64,000 nucleotides of DNA from Lentisalinibacter orientalis (GCF_040706535.1 NZ_JAPDRJ010000007.1:1-64000), one strand, 5' to 3'; positions 8,557-17,717 are shown, counted from the first letter of the stretch. The notes: generated by a model not told the origin, from the sequence alone. Made by a program: numbers and translations.

Positions 8557-9324
8557 ATGGCGAAATACAGGAATCAGTCAATAGAGCGGGCGTTCTCGAT
8601 ACTTGAACATCTGGCGAACTGCCAAGAAGAGCAAGCCTCAAATGATGTGGCCACCGCGCTGCAGCTGCCCGTCTCGACGGCTTTCCGATTTCTGTCGATA
8701 TTGGTATCGCTGGGATATATAGAAAAGACCAGCCACGACAAGTACCGACTTGGTTATCGCTTATACAAGCTCGGGACCCAGGCAAGTGAGCTAACGCACC
8801 TGAAACGTGCGGCCCATCAAGTACTTGCCGAATTAGCCAGAAGGACCCGACTAACGGTTCACATGGGCACGCTGGAAGGCTCGCAAGTCGTCTACCATGC
8901 GAAATACGAGTCTACACACAGCATCAGCATTGCATCTGCCGTAGGCGTCCGTTTAGATGCCCATGTGTCGGCTATAGGGAAAGTTCTGCTTTCGCACCTG
9001 AACAACGAGGACCTCGAAGCTCTCTACAGCAAACGACCGCTGATGCGGCACACCGAAAAGAGCATTACGTCTCTACGGGCGCTCCGGCGTGAGCTGGCTA
9101 CAATTTTTGATCAGAAAGCCGCTATCGACAACGAAGAGATCATGCCGGGTCTTCGTTGCGTTGCGGTCCCGGTCTACGATCACACCGGACAGTTGGTCAC
9201 CGCGATATCGATCTCCGGCTCGACGCTCCACTTGACCAACAAGACGATTCCGAAACTGCGAAGGTCTCTGGACGATGCCGCGGACGCCATATCCAGACAA
9301 CTGGCAGGATCGCACGCAGCCTAG
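8557..9324 (+). CDS. IclR family transcriptional regulator
   Basis: 255 residues with the standard two-domain layout. The N-terminal winged helix-turn-helix covers about 5-70 (SIERAFSILEHL, then LQLPVSTAFRFLSILVSLGYIEK). The C-terminal effector domain covers about 80-250 (SAVGVRLDAHVSAIGKVLLS, then GLRCVAVPVYDHTG). IclR proteins commonly control aromatic catabolism and sense pathway acids. The gene diverges from the sigma factor/CoA-transferase/reductase group and lies beside the OCD/RidA/DUF2817 group, so either or the large ring-cleavage operon could be its target. The palindrome at 8429-8445 is a candidate binding site. The ATG follows GGGGAAGCGG, a usable ribosome binding site. Confidence 0.92.
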   Translation: MAKYRNQSIERAFSILEHLANCQEEQASNDVATALQLPVSTAFRFLSILVSLGYIEKTSHDKYRLGYRLYKLGTQASELTHLKRAAHQVLAELARRTRLTVHMGTLEGSQVVYHAKYESTHSISIASAVGVRLDAHVSAIGKVLLSHLNNEDLEALYSKRPLMRHTEKSITSLRALRRELATIFDQKAAIDNEEIMPGLRCVAVPVYDHTGQLVTAISISGSTLHLTNKTIPKLRRSLDDAADAISRQLAGSHAA

Positions 9325-9348
9325 CATGGTCACACTGCCCATGAGACT

Positions 9349-10359
9349 CTACGACGCCGGCTCAGCTGCCCGCGGCAAGGAAATGCCCTCACCTTCTTGT
9401 TGCGCCCGCTCGTAGATACGATGGGCGATCGCGACATCTTGCGATACCAGACCTGTCGTGTGGATCATGATTTTTTCGTCGGACGCCGTTCTGCCCTCTT
9501 TCTCTCCGGTGACGATCTGCCACATCTCGCCATGCACCATATCCCTCGAAAGCAATCCTTTATCGGCAATCTGCTGAAACCACGGCACTTTGTAGTTTAG
9601 TGTCCAGTCATCCAGCACTACCTTATCCATCTGCGCCCAGCCCTCGTCGTTAATCTCTCTGGCGGCCAACGAGATGAATGTCACACCGGGTTTCAACCAC
9701 TCCGCTTGGCAAGTCACTTCTTTGGAGGTGGTCCCCCCTACTACGATGTCGGCATCGGCAACAGCCTCCTCTACCGTCTGGCACGCGACCACCGGTACCC
9801 CAAGCTCGTCTTGCCACTTTTCCGCGAACTCTCTCCGCGTCTCTGGACGTCTGGAAGTACAGCGCACCTCTTCAAAATCGTACATCGTTGTCAGACACTG
9901 AAGCGCCGTCGAGCACATGGTGCCGACCCCTATCAGTGCAACACTTCGCGGCGCCTTCGGCGCGAGCCACTTACACCCCACCACAGCGGCCGCAGAGCTT
10001 CTGAGCCCGTAACTCCAATGCTCATCGATGATGGCAATCGGCAGGCTGGTGACGGGGTCGTTCAATACTACGAAGCGCGTCGACTCAAGTGTCCCAACAG
10101 TGGTCCTATCGCCATCGTCGAAGTAGGAATACATGCGCACACCAGACACGGGAATTTCACTCAACAGACAGCCCTTAACGTGCCAGAAATTATTGAACTC
10201 CGCCGTATCCATCCGGAAGCTCGGCGGATCCGAAAACACCACACTGCCTCTCGCGTGCATCCGATACACTTCCTCACAGATTTCGAGTGCATCCTTGGCT
10301 CCGAAGAGCTCCAGTGTCTCCGTGTAAGGCACGAAAAGAAAAGAGCCTTTGCTATTCAT
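9349..10359 (-). CDS. Ornithine cyclodeaminase / mu-crystallin family protein
   Basis: 336 residues with the family's NAD(P)-binding Rossmann fold (VALIGVGTM near 140) and flanking substrate domain. Members are NAD(P)-dependent cyclodeaminases, ketimine reductases or opine/alanine dehydrogenases. The position normally holding the substrate-contacting Lys reads GVRMYSY, so the Lys appears to be Arg, and a second conserved acidic position reads AREIN. A ketimine- or imino-acid-type reaction would match the RidA gene 34 bases upstream in the same operon. The exact reaction cannot be told from sequence. Confidence 0.85.
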   Translation of the reverse strand: MNSKGSFLFVPYTETLELFGAKDALEICEEVYRMHARGSVVFSDPPSFRMDTAEFNNFWHVKGCLLSEIPVSGVRMYSYFDDGDRTTVGTLESTRFVVLNDPVTSLPIAIIDEHWSYGLRSSAAAVVGCKWLAPKAPRSVALIGVGTMCSTALQCLTTMYDFEEVRCTSRRPETRREFAEKWQDELGVPVVACQTVEEAVADADIVVGGTTSKEVTCQAEWLKPGVTFISLAAREINDEGWAQMDKVVLDDWTLNYKVPWFQQIADKGLLSRDMVHGEMWQIVTGEKEGRTASDEKIMIHTTGLVSQDVAIAHRIYERAQQEGEGISLPRAAEPAS

Positions 10360-10393
10360 ACTTTCTCCCGCTTCGTAAATCGCTGCGTTTCGC

Positions 10394-10774
10394 TCAGTCG
10401 TCCAATATCGCGATGGCCTCGATTTCCATGATAAGAGCGCGGCGTACCATTGAGTTCACGATGATGGTCGTTGCCGCTGGATAGGGCTTAGAGAAGTACC
10501 TTGGCCTCAATTCAGTTATTGATGGGAACTGCGACCCGTCCGTGAGGTAGATATTGACCTTTACGATGTCGTCCATGGTGCCGCCCGCCGCTTCTATGGC
10601 TTTCCTGAGATACCTAAAGCAACTGTCTGCCTGCGTCATGGGATCCAGATCGCCTCTCTTGGCATCCTCGCCAGCCGTCTGCCCGGAAATAAATACGAAG
10701 TTGCCTTTGCGAACTACGTGACTGAACTGCCCCGGCTCAGGAATACCGGGGACTTCTATTGATTCAAACGCCAT
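10394..10774 (-). CDS. RidA (YjgF/YER057c) family protein
   Basis: 126 residues, the typical single-domain length. The family pattern is clear: a start like FSHVVRKGNFVFISGQTA, a middle like AIEAAGGTMDDIVKVNIYLTD and a final segment ALIMEIEAIAIL. RidA proteins hydrolyse reactive enamines/imines; the same fold is used by 2-aminomuconate deaminases in aminophenol pathways, which is notable beside an extradiol ring-cleavage pathway. The residue usually being the imine-contacting Arg in the SMVRRALIMEIEA segment is present. It lies between the DUF2817 gene (24 bases upstream) and the OCD gene (34 bases downstream), probably one transcript. Confidence 0.92.
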   Translation of the reverse strand: MAFESIEVPGIPEPGQFSHVVRKGNFVFISGQTAGEDAKRGDLDPMTQADSCFRYLRKAIEAAGGTMDDIVKVNIYLTDGSQFPSITELRPRYFSKPYPAATTIIVNSMVRRALIMEIEAIAILDD

Positions 10775-10798
10775 TCGTTTTCCTCCACATCGTCCACC

Positions 10799-11962
10799 TT
10801 AGCTGCTGCCAGATCGCGACTGATCTACCGGTGAATATGAGTTAAGGGCTGAACGAGCCTGTGCTACTACGTTCAACGCGCAGCTCATGACCTTCTTTCT
10901 CCAACTCTCGCCGGCTGGATAAAATATCGATCGGTAAGCTTCTCGTATCGCTATTCCCTGATCACTTTGCATGTCTCCGCATGCGATTAGCCACTGGCAG
11001 CGAACCTTCGTAGCTTCATCCTCTTTGTCGGCGCGAGTACCGAACTCCAAGGCGTGCGCGGCCAGTACCCGATCCGTCAGCATATCTGTCAGTCCACCAC
11101 TGAAGTTCCCCGTACTGTAGGCGGCGACAGAATGGCCATCGGGCATGGACTGTACAATTTCACCGAATATGCTCCTGCTCCGCCTGAACCGATCACTGTC
11201 CTGCGGGCTCAGGCTCAGCAGTTCTCCGCTCCCGGTCGGCCCGAGTCCCGTATGGATGTCGATCGCAACAATCTGACCGCACTTCCCAGCCCAATCCGAT
11301 AATGTCGCGCTCAGCGTTCGATTCGACCACGTTGGCTCAAATCCCCCAAAGAAGAATCCGTGCTCGTGCTTATACTGGCCAGCCCCGAACGCCTCTCTTT
11401 CTGTGGTCTCACTGAATTCCTCTCTAGTTCGCGACCGGGCCTCGTAGTAATGATCCAGGAAATCCTCCGACCACTGCTCCGGCCAATCTCCGAGATGCTC
11501 CGCGAAGCGATCATATACTGGATTCTCAGGTGGAACGGCGTGGTCGAGGTAGTTTCTATTTAGATCGACGCCTTCCTCAGTGACGCGCACTCCCCACGCG
11601 AATCCAAAAGGGTTATGTGCGTGCACCAAAAGGACACCCGTTTTCGATACGGGCAGCCAATCGCTAGCATGCCGGAGCATGAAGACTTGCACTGCTGACC
11701 CCGCATAGCCCTCGGGACCGTGGGTGCCTGACACAAGCACAAGAAGTTTGTCGGGCCTGTCGGAACCGCGGTACGCAAAGTCCATAGTGAGCGTTTCGCC
11801 GGAAGGCCCTCGCTCCGCGGAGACTTCATTCCAGGTTCGCGCGTTACACGCTTTCGCCGCTGCACGGAACTTGCCGCGCGCCTCACTGTAGGTTTCCGAA
11901 AAACAATCCTGCACAGTCACCTCGGCAGTACACCCATCACCAGAAGGCCCTCTCATGTTCAC
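10799..11962 (-). CDS. DUF2817 (M14-like carboxypeptidase fold) protein
   Basis: 387 residues. Zinc-peptidase-like features are visible: SGTHGPEGYAGSAVQ near residue 93 (His and Glu of an HxxE-type zinc site), the GVDLNRNYLDH element near 150 and IDIHTGLGPTGSGE near 250 carrying another His. This fits DUF2817, related to M14 metallocarboxypeptidases and aspartoacylase-like amidohydrolases. It would be a cytoplasmic zinc hydrolase of a peptide or N-acyl bond; no signal peptide is seen. It leads the minus-strand group DUF2817-RidA-OCD. The longest start is a GTG; ATG 11956 is nearly equivalent. Confidence 0.85.
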   Translation of the reverse strand: MNMRGPSGDGCTAEVTVQDCFSETYSEARGKFRAAAKACNARTWNEVSAERGPSGETLTMDFAYRGSDRPDKLLVLVSGTHGPEGYAGSAVQVFMLRHASDWLPVSKTGVLLVHAHNPFGFAWGVRVTEEGVDLNRNYLDHAVPPENPVYDRFAEHLGDWPEQWSEDFLDHYYEARSRTREEFSETTEREAFGAGQYKHEHGFFFGGFEPTWSNRTLSATLSDWAGKCGQIVAIDIHTGLGPTGSGELLSLSPQDSDRFRRSRSIFGEIVQSMPDGHSVAAYSTGNFSGGLTDMLTDRVLAAHALEFGTRADKEDEATKVRCQWLIACGDMQSDQGIAIREAYRSIFYPAGESWRKKVMSCALNVVAQARSALNSYSPVDQSRSGSS

Positions 11963-12057
11963 ACTTCATTAGCGGTTGACATTGTTCGCGCCGCCCCTCA
12001 ACGTAATTGGCACCGTGATCAAACCGCAGACATATAGGCAAAAAAGCGAGGAACAAA

Positions 12058-12456
12058 ATGTCCGAAAACGATAACAATGCACGCTTCTTCTCAATCAATA
12101 TAGACGACGCACCGACTGGAAAGTTGAAGCTGGATAGGGGATGGACACAACGACTAATTAACGAGGATACTGGTGCAAAGAAGGTCGATGTTCACATCAA
12201 CCATATCAACGATGATTCAGGGCCCGGTGAACTCCACTATCATGCCCACACAGAAAACGTCTATATCGTCTTGGAAGGGGTCCTGGAGGTCGTAGTGGAG
12301 GGGACGCAGTATCTCTTACATCCTGGTACCGTCGGGTTTATTCCGCCCGGCGTACATCACACAGCCGGCAGCCTCGGTGGTCACGGCGTTACTAAAGTGA
12401 TCGAGATCTACGCACCTGCCGGTAAGGATTTTCATGTAGTCAAAGCACCTGAGTAG
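12058..12456 (+). CDS. Small single-domain cupin
   Basis: 132 residues. Cupin motif 1 is LHYHAHTENVYIVLEG (two His and a Glu) and motif 2 is GFIPPGVHHTA, so a divalent-metal site is probably intact. Such proteins range from metal-dependent isomerases and dioxygenases to sugar-binding proteins; the reaction is not predictable. The ATG has a good ribosome binding site (GAGG). The gene starts a plus-strand pair with the M20-like gene 45 bases downstream and diverges from the DUF2817 operon, so the 95-bp gap holds both promoters. Confidence 0.9.
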   Translation: MSENDNNARFFSINIDDAPTGKLKLDRGWTQRLINEDTGAKKVDVHINHINDDSGPGELHYHAHTENVYIVLEGVLEVVVEGTQYLLHPGTVGFIPPGVHHTAGSLGGHGVTKVIEIYAPAGKDFHVVKAPE

Positions 12457-12501
12457 ACGGGGCTTTCGAAGGCTATGGCAGAGCAAAAAGGGGGGAGCAT
12501 G

Positions 12502-13722
12502 ATGGACAATAACGTTCTCAAGAGTATCGATGAGAGTATCGATTACGCAGCGGTGAAACGGCTCATGATCGATCTCGTAGAGTCCCCAAGTCCCCAGACA
12601 GAACGGCTTGAGGAAGAGCCTCAGGTCCGGGAATTCATCCGCAAGACGATTGAGCCTTTGCTCCGGGAAATGGGCTTATCCGATCTCGACTATGATTCCA
12701 TGGGAAACCTTGTGGGTCGATTTGGCGAGAATAGGTCCGGAAAGCGCCTTATGCTTGTCACGCATGCAATGAATCATCCTCCGGCAACCATGCCTGACCC
12801 CTATAAGGCCAAGGTCATAGATGGAGAAGAACACGGCCTTCCGGGCGAGGCGATATTGGGTCGCGGACTTTGCGAGCAAAAAGCCGGGATGGCGGCGATG
12901 CTCGCTGCCACCCGCGCTGTACTGCAAGCTGGCGTAAGGCTGCCCGGCGAATTTCTGTTCTTGACATGCACCTCTGGCGAGACAGGCAAGCACGACGCCT
13001 TGCGAAATCTGATTGAGGAGAAGTCTTTGCAGGCCGACCTCGGACTCATTGATGGCTCTAGCCTGAAGATAAGGCTGGGGAATCGCGGCCGGCTCGATAT
13101 ATTCGTAACGGTCGAAGGTAAGGTATCCCACAGCGGATCTCCCCACGCCGGAGCCAACGCCATCACAGGAGCGCGTCTGGTTCTAGATGCGGTGGAGGAA
13201 CACGTCCGATTGCCACCGGCTCACACCGATGTCGGAGAGTGCACACTAACGTGCACGCATATTCGCAGCTTCCCGGACGCCACCCATACGCTTCAAGGCA
13301 GTTGCGAATTGACGTTCGATCGTCGGCTGCTACCTGGTGAAGACCCGGACGAGATATTCGAGGAGTTCGCTCGTATCGTAAAGACCGTAGAAGAGACCAC
13401 GGATCCTGTCAGCGGCTTGCCCTTCAAGGTCAATGTTCAGAAAGGGCCATTTATGTATCCGTCACTTGTGGCTGAGGATTCCCAGATTGTCCGCCTGATA
13501 AAAGCATGCGCAGCAGACGTTCTCGGCCGAGAACCAGAGACGCATTACGGCAAGAGCGCTTTTGACCAAGGCTATCTCAATCACATAGGTATTGAGACGG
13601 CAAACTTCGGGCCCGGAGAAGATGAGTTCGCCCATACCGACTTGGACATGGCCTCAGTTCAAAGGACATACGACGCTGCTCGGATCGTGGCCCGGATGCT
13701 GGTCCGCTATCTTGGCGATTAG
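12502..13722 (+). CDS. M20 family (ArgE/DapE-like) protein with altered active site
   Basis: About 406 residues with the M20 layout: catalytic domain, dimerisation insert near 190-300 (HSGSPHAGANAI) and C-terminal catalytic half (FGPGEDEFAHTD). Aligned by eye to ArgE/DapE, the first zinc His is present but the catalytic Asp of HxD is Met (THAMNH). The bridging Asp of GRGxxDxKG is Glu (GRGLCEQKAG), and the EE pair reads G-E (TSGETG), losing the general base. The protein may have another activity or be a binding protein. A GGGGGGAG sequence favours ATG 12502 over ATG 12475. It probably shares a transcript with the cupin. Confidence 0.85.
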   Translation: MDNNVLKSIDESIDYAAVKRLMIDLVESPSPQTERLEEEPQVREFIRKTIEPLLREMGLSDLDYDSMGNLVGRFGENRSGKRLMLVTHAMNHPPATMPDPYKAKVIDGEEHGLPGEAILGRGLCEQKAGMAAMLAATRAVLQAGVRLPGEFLFLTCTSGETGKHDALRNLIEEKSLQADLGLIDGSSLKIRLGNRGRLDIFVTVEGKVSHSGSPHAGANAITGARLVLDAVEEHVRLPPAHTDVGECTLTCTHIRSFPDATHTLQGSCELTFDRRLLPGEDPDEIFEEFARIVKTVEETTDPVSGLPFKVNVQKGPFMYPSLVAEDSQIVRLIKACAADVLGREPETHYGKSAFDQGYLNHIGIETANFGPGEDEFAHTDLDMASVQRTYDAARIVARMLVRYLGD

Positions 13723-13766
13723 GAAACTTTCGATCTCGCCTTCGCGCGGCGTGGAAGCGTTCGCCT

Positions 13767-14909
13767 TTAGTCCGCGTAAATCTCTCCGACCCGGTCAACG
13801 TAATCTAGGTAGTAGCGAAAATAGTGGTCGGGCGCGTAGCTGTGGACTTCGTATTCCACGTCATCTCGAGGGATAATCCATTCTGGTACACAGTCGCGCT
13901 GGTTTACATCGGTCCGCAAACTAAGTTCCATGAGTTCGCACTGAGCGACCTCCTGGCCTTGCCGTGACGCCCACCAGTTGATGAATACCGTTCCTGCGTG
14001 CGGATTTGGACTGTCTTTCAGCTTCATTATTCCGCCGAAGCCTCCCGTCAGGAGCCCCGGCCCGTCTTTGGGATAAATCCGAACGAGTGGCAAGCCGCGT
14101 TCCCGCAGTGGCTCGACAGCCGCCTGCACTAGTGCGATGCCTATCCATGCCTTGCCTCGCGCAACATCTTCCGCTGCCTGTGTGTAGTTTCTATACATCG
14201 TTACATCCTGACCGATGAACAGATCGTTCAGGAACTTCTCCCCAAAAAGCTGGAAGAGGTAAGCGGCTGTACCTCTTCCACCACCAGGATGCCGCGGATC
14301 ATGCGCCGCAATTTTCCCTCTGTACTCCGGGCGCAAAAGATCGCGCCAGGACGTGATGTCGGCTGGGTCTACGTACCGAGTATTCACGAATAGATCCCCC
14401 ATTACCCACTCAGCGGTATTGAGGGCACACCAATGATAATGAGGCCTGTTCGGTCCACCGCGTGTAAGAGATAGTTCACCGTGGCGCCATGCAGACGGGT
14501 CTGTAACGGATGGATCCATCAGTATATTTCTAAGATCGACGGTTGCATCCGCAAGTCGATTCATAGTGTAGCAATTGGTACTGCCCCCGATGTATACATC
14601 CGTCTGCACACGATCCGCTTCCGCCTCACGTGCGAACTGTGCAATAAACGGGCCCGGCCCACGAGTGAGCGGCCGCCACTCGACTTTGATACCTGTGTCC
14701 TTTTCGAACTGCTCGACAATCGCATCGCGGAGGTTCGGAAAGGCTGGGCCTGCAACAACGACCGTGCCCTCGCCCTTTGCCTTCTGCTGCACCTCATCCC
14801 AATCCCTGACATCAATATCGGCGGCCGCAGGCGACAGCGCACACCACATTACGCTAGCAGCTATCGCTGCGTTCAATCGCATCAAAACCCTATTGCTAGC
14901 AGATGACAT
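13767..14909 (-). CDS. ABC transporter periplasmic solute-binding protein (Fbp/AfuA type)
   Basis: 380 residues with an N-terminal signal peptide (hydrophobic AAIAASVMWCALSPAAA, cleavage near residue 31). The body matches family-1 binding proteins of the iron/thiamine/polyamine group: VVVAGPAFPNLRDAIVEQFEKDTGIKVEW, then GDLFVNTRYVDPADITSWRDLLRPEYRGKIA. The paired tyrosines typical of ferric-binding proteins are not obvious, so the ligand may be an organic acid or pathway substrate rather than Fe3+. It is the last of the twelve-gene run and is preceded by an excellent ribosome binding site (GGAGGTG). Confidence 0.9.
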   Translation of the reverse strand: MSSASNRVLMRLNAAIAASVMWCALSPAAADIDVRDWDEVQQKAKGEGTVVVAGPAFPNLRDAIVEQFEKDTGIKVEWRPLTRGPGPFIAQFAREAEADRVQTDVYIGGSTNCYTMNRLADATVDLRNILMDPSVTDPSAWRHGELSLTRGGPNRPHYHWCALNTAEWVMGDLFVNTRYVDPADITSWRDLLRPEYRGKIAAHDPRHPGGGRGTAAYLFQLFGEKFLNDLFIGQDVTMYRNYTQAAEDVARGKAWIGIALVQAAVEPLRERGLPLVRIYPKDGPGLLTGGFGGIMKLKDSPNPHAGTVFINWWASRQGQEVAQCELMELSLRTDVNQRDCVPEWIIPRDDVEYEVHSYAPDHYFRYYLDYVDRVGEIYAD

Positions 14910-14926
14910 CGTACACCTCCGATACT

Positions 14927-16594
14927 TTAACCTTTGACACGCTGCGTAGTTACCTCCAACCCCAATAGTCGCGCGAGCGCTGCCGCGACAAACACAATCG
15001 CGGTAATCACGATGCCAACAACGGCTGCCGCCTCTTTGGAGCCGCTGATCGCATACTCGAACAACAAAACCGAGAGGGGCAAGGATCTCGGTTGCGCCAG
15101 CAGAACCAATGTACTTATGTCACGCAACCCCGCTATAACTACCAGCACGAAAACGCTGACGAGCATAGGTCTTACGAGCGGAATCACAATACCGGCGAAG
15201 GTGCGGAGGCGATTCGCGCCTGCAATACTTGCGGCCTCCTCCAATTCCTGATCAATTTGGCCAATAGCCGTCTTCATCATGCTCACTCCCAATGGGAGCT
15301 GGCTGATCACAATGGCGATTACCAAGAGCCCTAAACTGCCGTAAAGTACGCCAAGGAAGGGAGCTTCCAGCACCAACGCAAGGAAACCGAGCCCCAAAAG
15401 GATGCCCGGTATACACCACGGAAGCCAGGTTAGGAAATCGAGAGTACCCCTGAAACTCAACTGACTCCGAGCGATTAGGTAGGCGAGCACCGAGTAGATG
15501 AGGATGCCAAGGAAACCCGCACCAAACGCTATGACCAGCGAGTTACCGAGTGCGCTGAAGAAAGTCGGGTCCGAGAAAATCGCACGCCAGTTATCAAGCG
15601 TGAGAGGATCTTCGATACCAAAGAATCCGAAAAGTGTCATGAAGGAGCCGAGCAACAACACACCGGTAGGGACTAGCGACGACAGACCAACGGTCAAAAA
15701 TAACGCGCCGGTAATCGCATAGCGACCTAATCGTCCCAAGGATAACTGCCCGGATCCGCCGCCACGGCCCAGAACGGTCGCATAGGTATTCCTCTCGACG
15801 ATCCGACGATGCAATAAAGCAAGCCCTGCAAGAAAGACCAGAACTACAGTGCTCAAGGCCATCGCCTCCTCGAATCGCGGAGGTTGCCAGTTTGCTAGAT
15901 CGAATACGCGTGTTGTATAGACACTGATACCGGCCGGCGCACCCAGAAATTGCTCCACTTCAAAAGCCTCAAGGCCCCTGATGAATCCGAGTATGGTCCC
16001 CGTCAGGATCGCAGACGAAAGCAGCGGAATCGTTATACTACCCAAGACTCTGCGAGGTGAGGCCCCGCTTACGCGTGCCGCTTCTTCCAGAGATCCGTCC
16101 AGCTGACGGATTGCCGGGCCCAGTAAAATGATCATCACAGGCACCGTGCTCGCCGTCATGTGAACCCACAGAATACCTTCCAGTGACTGGATATCGAATA
16201 CTGGCTCGGAAATCAGAGGCAGGCGCATGAGCCATGTATTCACCAACCCATCATAGCCATCCAGCAGCATGGTCCATCCGAGGGTAAGCGGAAGAACGGG
16301 GAGCATAAAAGCGAGCCAGAACGACCCTTCGAGAAACCGGGCGCCGGGTATCGGGAAGCGGATAAGCGCCCATGCGATCGCAAAACCTATGATCGCGGCG
16401 AAAGGTGCTCGCAGAGCGAGCAAGAGACTGTATCCGAGTGCCTCGCGAGATTCTGCGCCAGTGAAAACCCCCGCGAGCGCCGCCAGATCGGCTCCACCTC
16501 CGATGACTACCGCTATTGGACCCAAGGTGACCAAACCGACCAAGGCGAGAGTCGTCAAGCCAAGAGTTTGCTGTTGGATCCGCATGACAATCAC
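14927..16594 (-). CDS. ABC transporter permease, fused double domain (AfuB/FbpB type)
   Basis: 555 residues with about twelve membrane segments. Two BPD_transp_1 domains are visible, each with an EAA loop: LEEAARVSGASPRRVLGSITIPLL near 165-190 and LEEAASIAGANRLRTFAGIVIPLV near 445-470. Such fused permeases are typical of ferric-iron-type importers but also occur in transporters for organic solutes. It sits between the ATPase gene (9 bases upstream) and the binding-protein gene (17 bases downstream), making a complete importer. The first codon is a GTG; ATG 16585 is an alternative. Confidence 0.93.
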   Translation of the reverse strand: MIVMRIQQQTLGLTTLALVGLVTLGPIAVVIGGGADLAALAGVFTGAESREALGYSLLLALRAPFAAIIGFAIAWALIRFPIPGARFLEGSFWLAFMLPVLPLTLGWTMLLDGYDGLVNTWLMRLPLISEPVFDIQSLEGILWVHMTASTVPVMIILLGPAIRQLDGSLEEAARVSGASPRRVLGSITIPLLSSAILTGTILGFIRGLEAFEVEQFLGAPAGISVYTTRVFDLANWQPPRFEEAMALSTVVLVFLAGLALLHRRIVERNTYATVLGRGGGSGQLSLGRLGRYAITGALFLTVGLSSLVPTGVLLLGSFMTLFGFFGIEDPLTLDNWRAIFSDPTFFSALGNSLVIAFGAGFLGILIYSVLAYLIARSQLSFRGTLDFLTWLPWCIPGILLGLGFLALVLEAPFLGVLYGSLGLLVIAIVISQLPLGVSMMKTAIGQIDQELEEAASIAGANRLRTFAGIVIPLVRPMLVSVFVLVVIAGLRDISTLVLLAQPRSLPLSVLLFEYAISGSKEAAAVVGIVITAIVFVAAALARLLGLEVTTQRVKG

Positions 16595-16603
16595 TAAAGG
16601 CGA

Positions 16604-17692
16604 CTAGCGCTTTGGCCAGACCGTTACATACTCCGGCTCTGCCAAGATGAAGAACCGGTCACCGGGCTTGACTCGCTCGTTCTTTCCGAGGGGTACGGTG
16701 TTCGTGTTCCCGCCAGTCTCCACCTTGCATTCTTTACTGTGACCTACGTAACTAACCTCCGACACTGTCGCCGGTATCGACACCAGCGTCTTCGAAGGTT
16801 CCGAGGATACTCGCGAGTCTTCCGGCCGCACTGCTACACGCACAGATTCGCCCACGGTCAGGTCACTGCGAGACTCAGGAAGTGCGATATCAATCCCCTC
16901 TAAGAGGCGGATGATTACGTGGTCATTACCTGGCGAAGTAACAGTGCCTTCAAGTAATATTATTCTTCCAACAAACCGCTGAATGAAAAAATTCGCGGGC
17001 TCCTCGTATATTTGACGAGGCGTACCAATCTGCTGGATGTCGCCGTTGTACATGACCACTACGGTATCAGACAAATCCATTGCTTCAGTCTGATCGTGCG
17101 TCACGTAGAGCACGGACATGTTCAGCCTCTTCTGGATCGCCTTCATCTGATGGCGGAGTTCCTCGCGCAACTCCGTATCAAGATTCGAAAACGGCTCATC
17201 CAACAGCAGCAAATCAGGCTCACCAACCAACGCCCGAGCCAGTGCGACTCGTTGTTGCTGCCCCCCGCTCAGTTTCGTTCCCGGTCGGTGCAAGTAATCA
17301 TGCAGGCCCACCAGATTCGCCACCGACGAAACCTTGTCCGCTATCTCCGCTCGCGAAGTCCGACGGACCTTAAGGGGATACGCAATATTCTCAGCTACGG
17401 TCATATGCGGCCAGACCGCATACGACTGGAAGACCAAGCCAATCCTGCGCTTCTCGGCAGGAACAAAGGTATTCGACGCTACATCTGCGACAACACGATC
17501 CCTGAGTGAGATCGACCCGGTATCTGGACTCTCCAGACCTGCCACGAGCCGCAGGGTCGTGCTCTTTCCGCAGCCGCTCCGCCCGAGTAGGGTAAGGACC
17601 TCGCCGGCCCCAACGCCAAACGAAACATCTTTGACTGCAGTCGCCGATCCGTAACTCTTTGACACGCCCGTGACTTCCAGAATCGGCTTCAT
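16604..17692 (-). CDS. ABC transporter ATP-binding protein
   Basis: 362 residues from the chosen start. Walker A is LLGRSGCGKSTTLR, the Q-loop FQSYAVWPH, the signature LSGGQQQRVALARAL, Walker B LLLLDEPFSNLD and the H-loop VTHDQ. A C-terminal TOBE-like regulatory domain follows (from about residue 240). ATG 17692 is chosen because ATP-binding domain homology starts at once (MKPILEVTGVSKSYGS); a GTG at 17755 would overlap the dioxygenase gene. It powers the adjacent permease and binding protein. Position directly after the ring-cleavage genes suggests it serves substrate uptake or supply of iron to the two iron-dependent dioxygenases. Confidence 0.95.
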   Translation of the reverse strand: MKPILEVTGVSKSYGSATAVKDVSFGVGAGEVLTLLGRSGCGKSTTLRLVAGLESPDTGSISLRDRVVADVASNTFVPAEKRRIGLVFQSYAVWPHMTVAENIAYPLKVRRTSRAEIADKVSSVANLVGLHDYLHRPGTKLSGGQQQRVALARALVGEPDLLLLDEPFSNLDTELREELRHQMKAIQKRLNMSVLYVTHDQTEAMDLSDTVVVMYNGDIQQIGTPRQIYEEPANFFIQRFVGRIILLEGTVTSPGNDHVIIRLLEGIDIALPESRSDLTVGESVRVAVRPEDSRVSSEPSKTLVSIPATVSEVSYVGHSKECKVETGGNTNTVPLGKNERVKPGDRFFILAEPEYVTVWPKR

Positions 17693-17717
17693 GGTGCTGT
17701 CCGCGGAATTAGTTGTC

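Noticed and set aside
11976..12009. TTGACA box upstream of the cupin gene as a sigma-70 promoter
   Set aside because: The -35 box is perfect, but no acceptable -10 hexamer occurs at 16-18 bases, so I did not annotate it.
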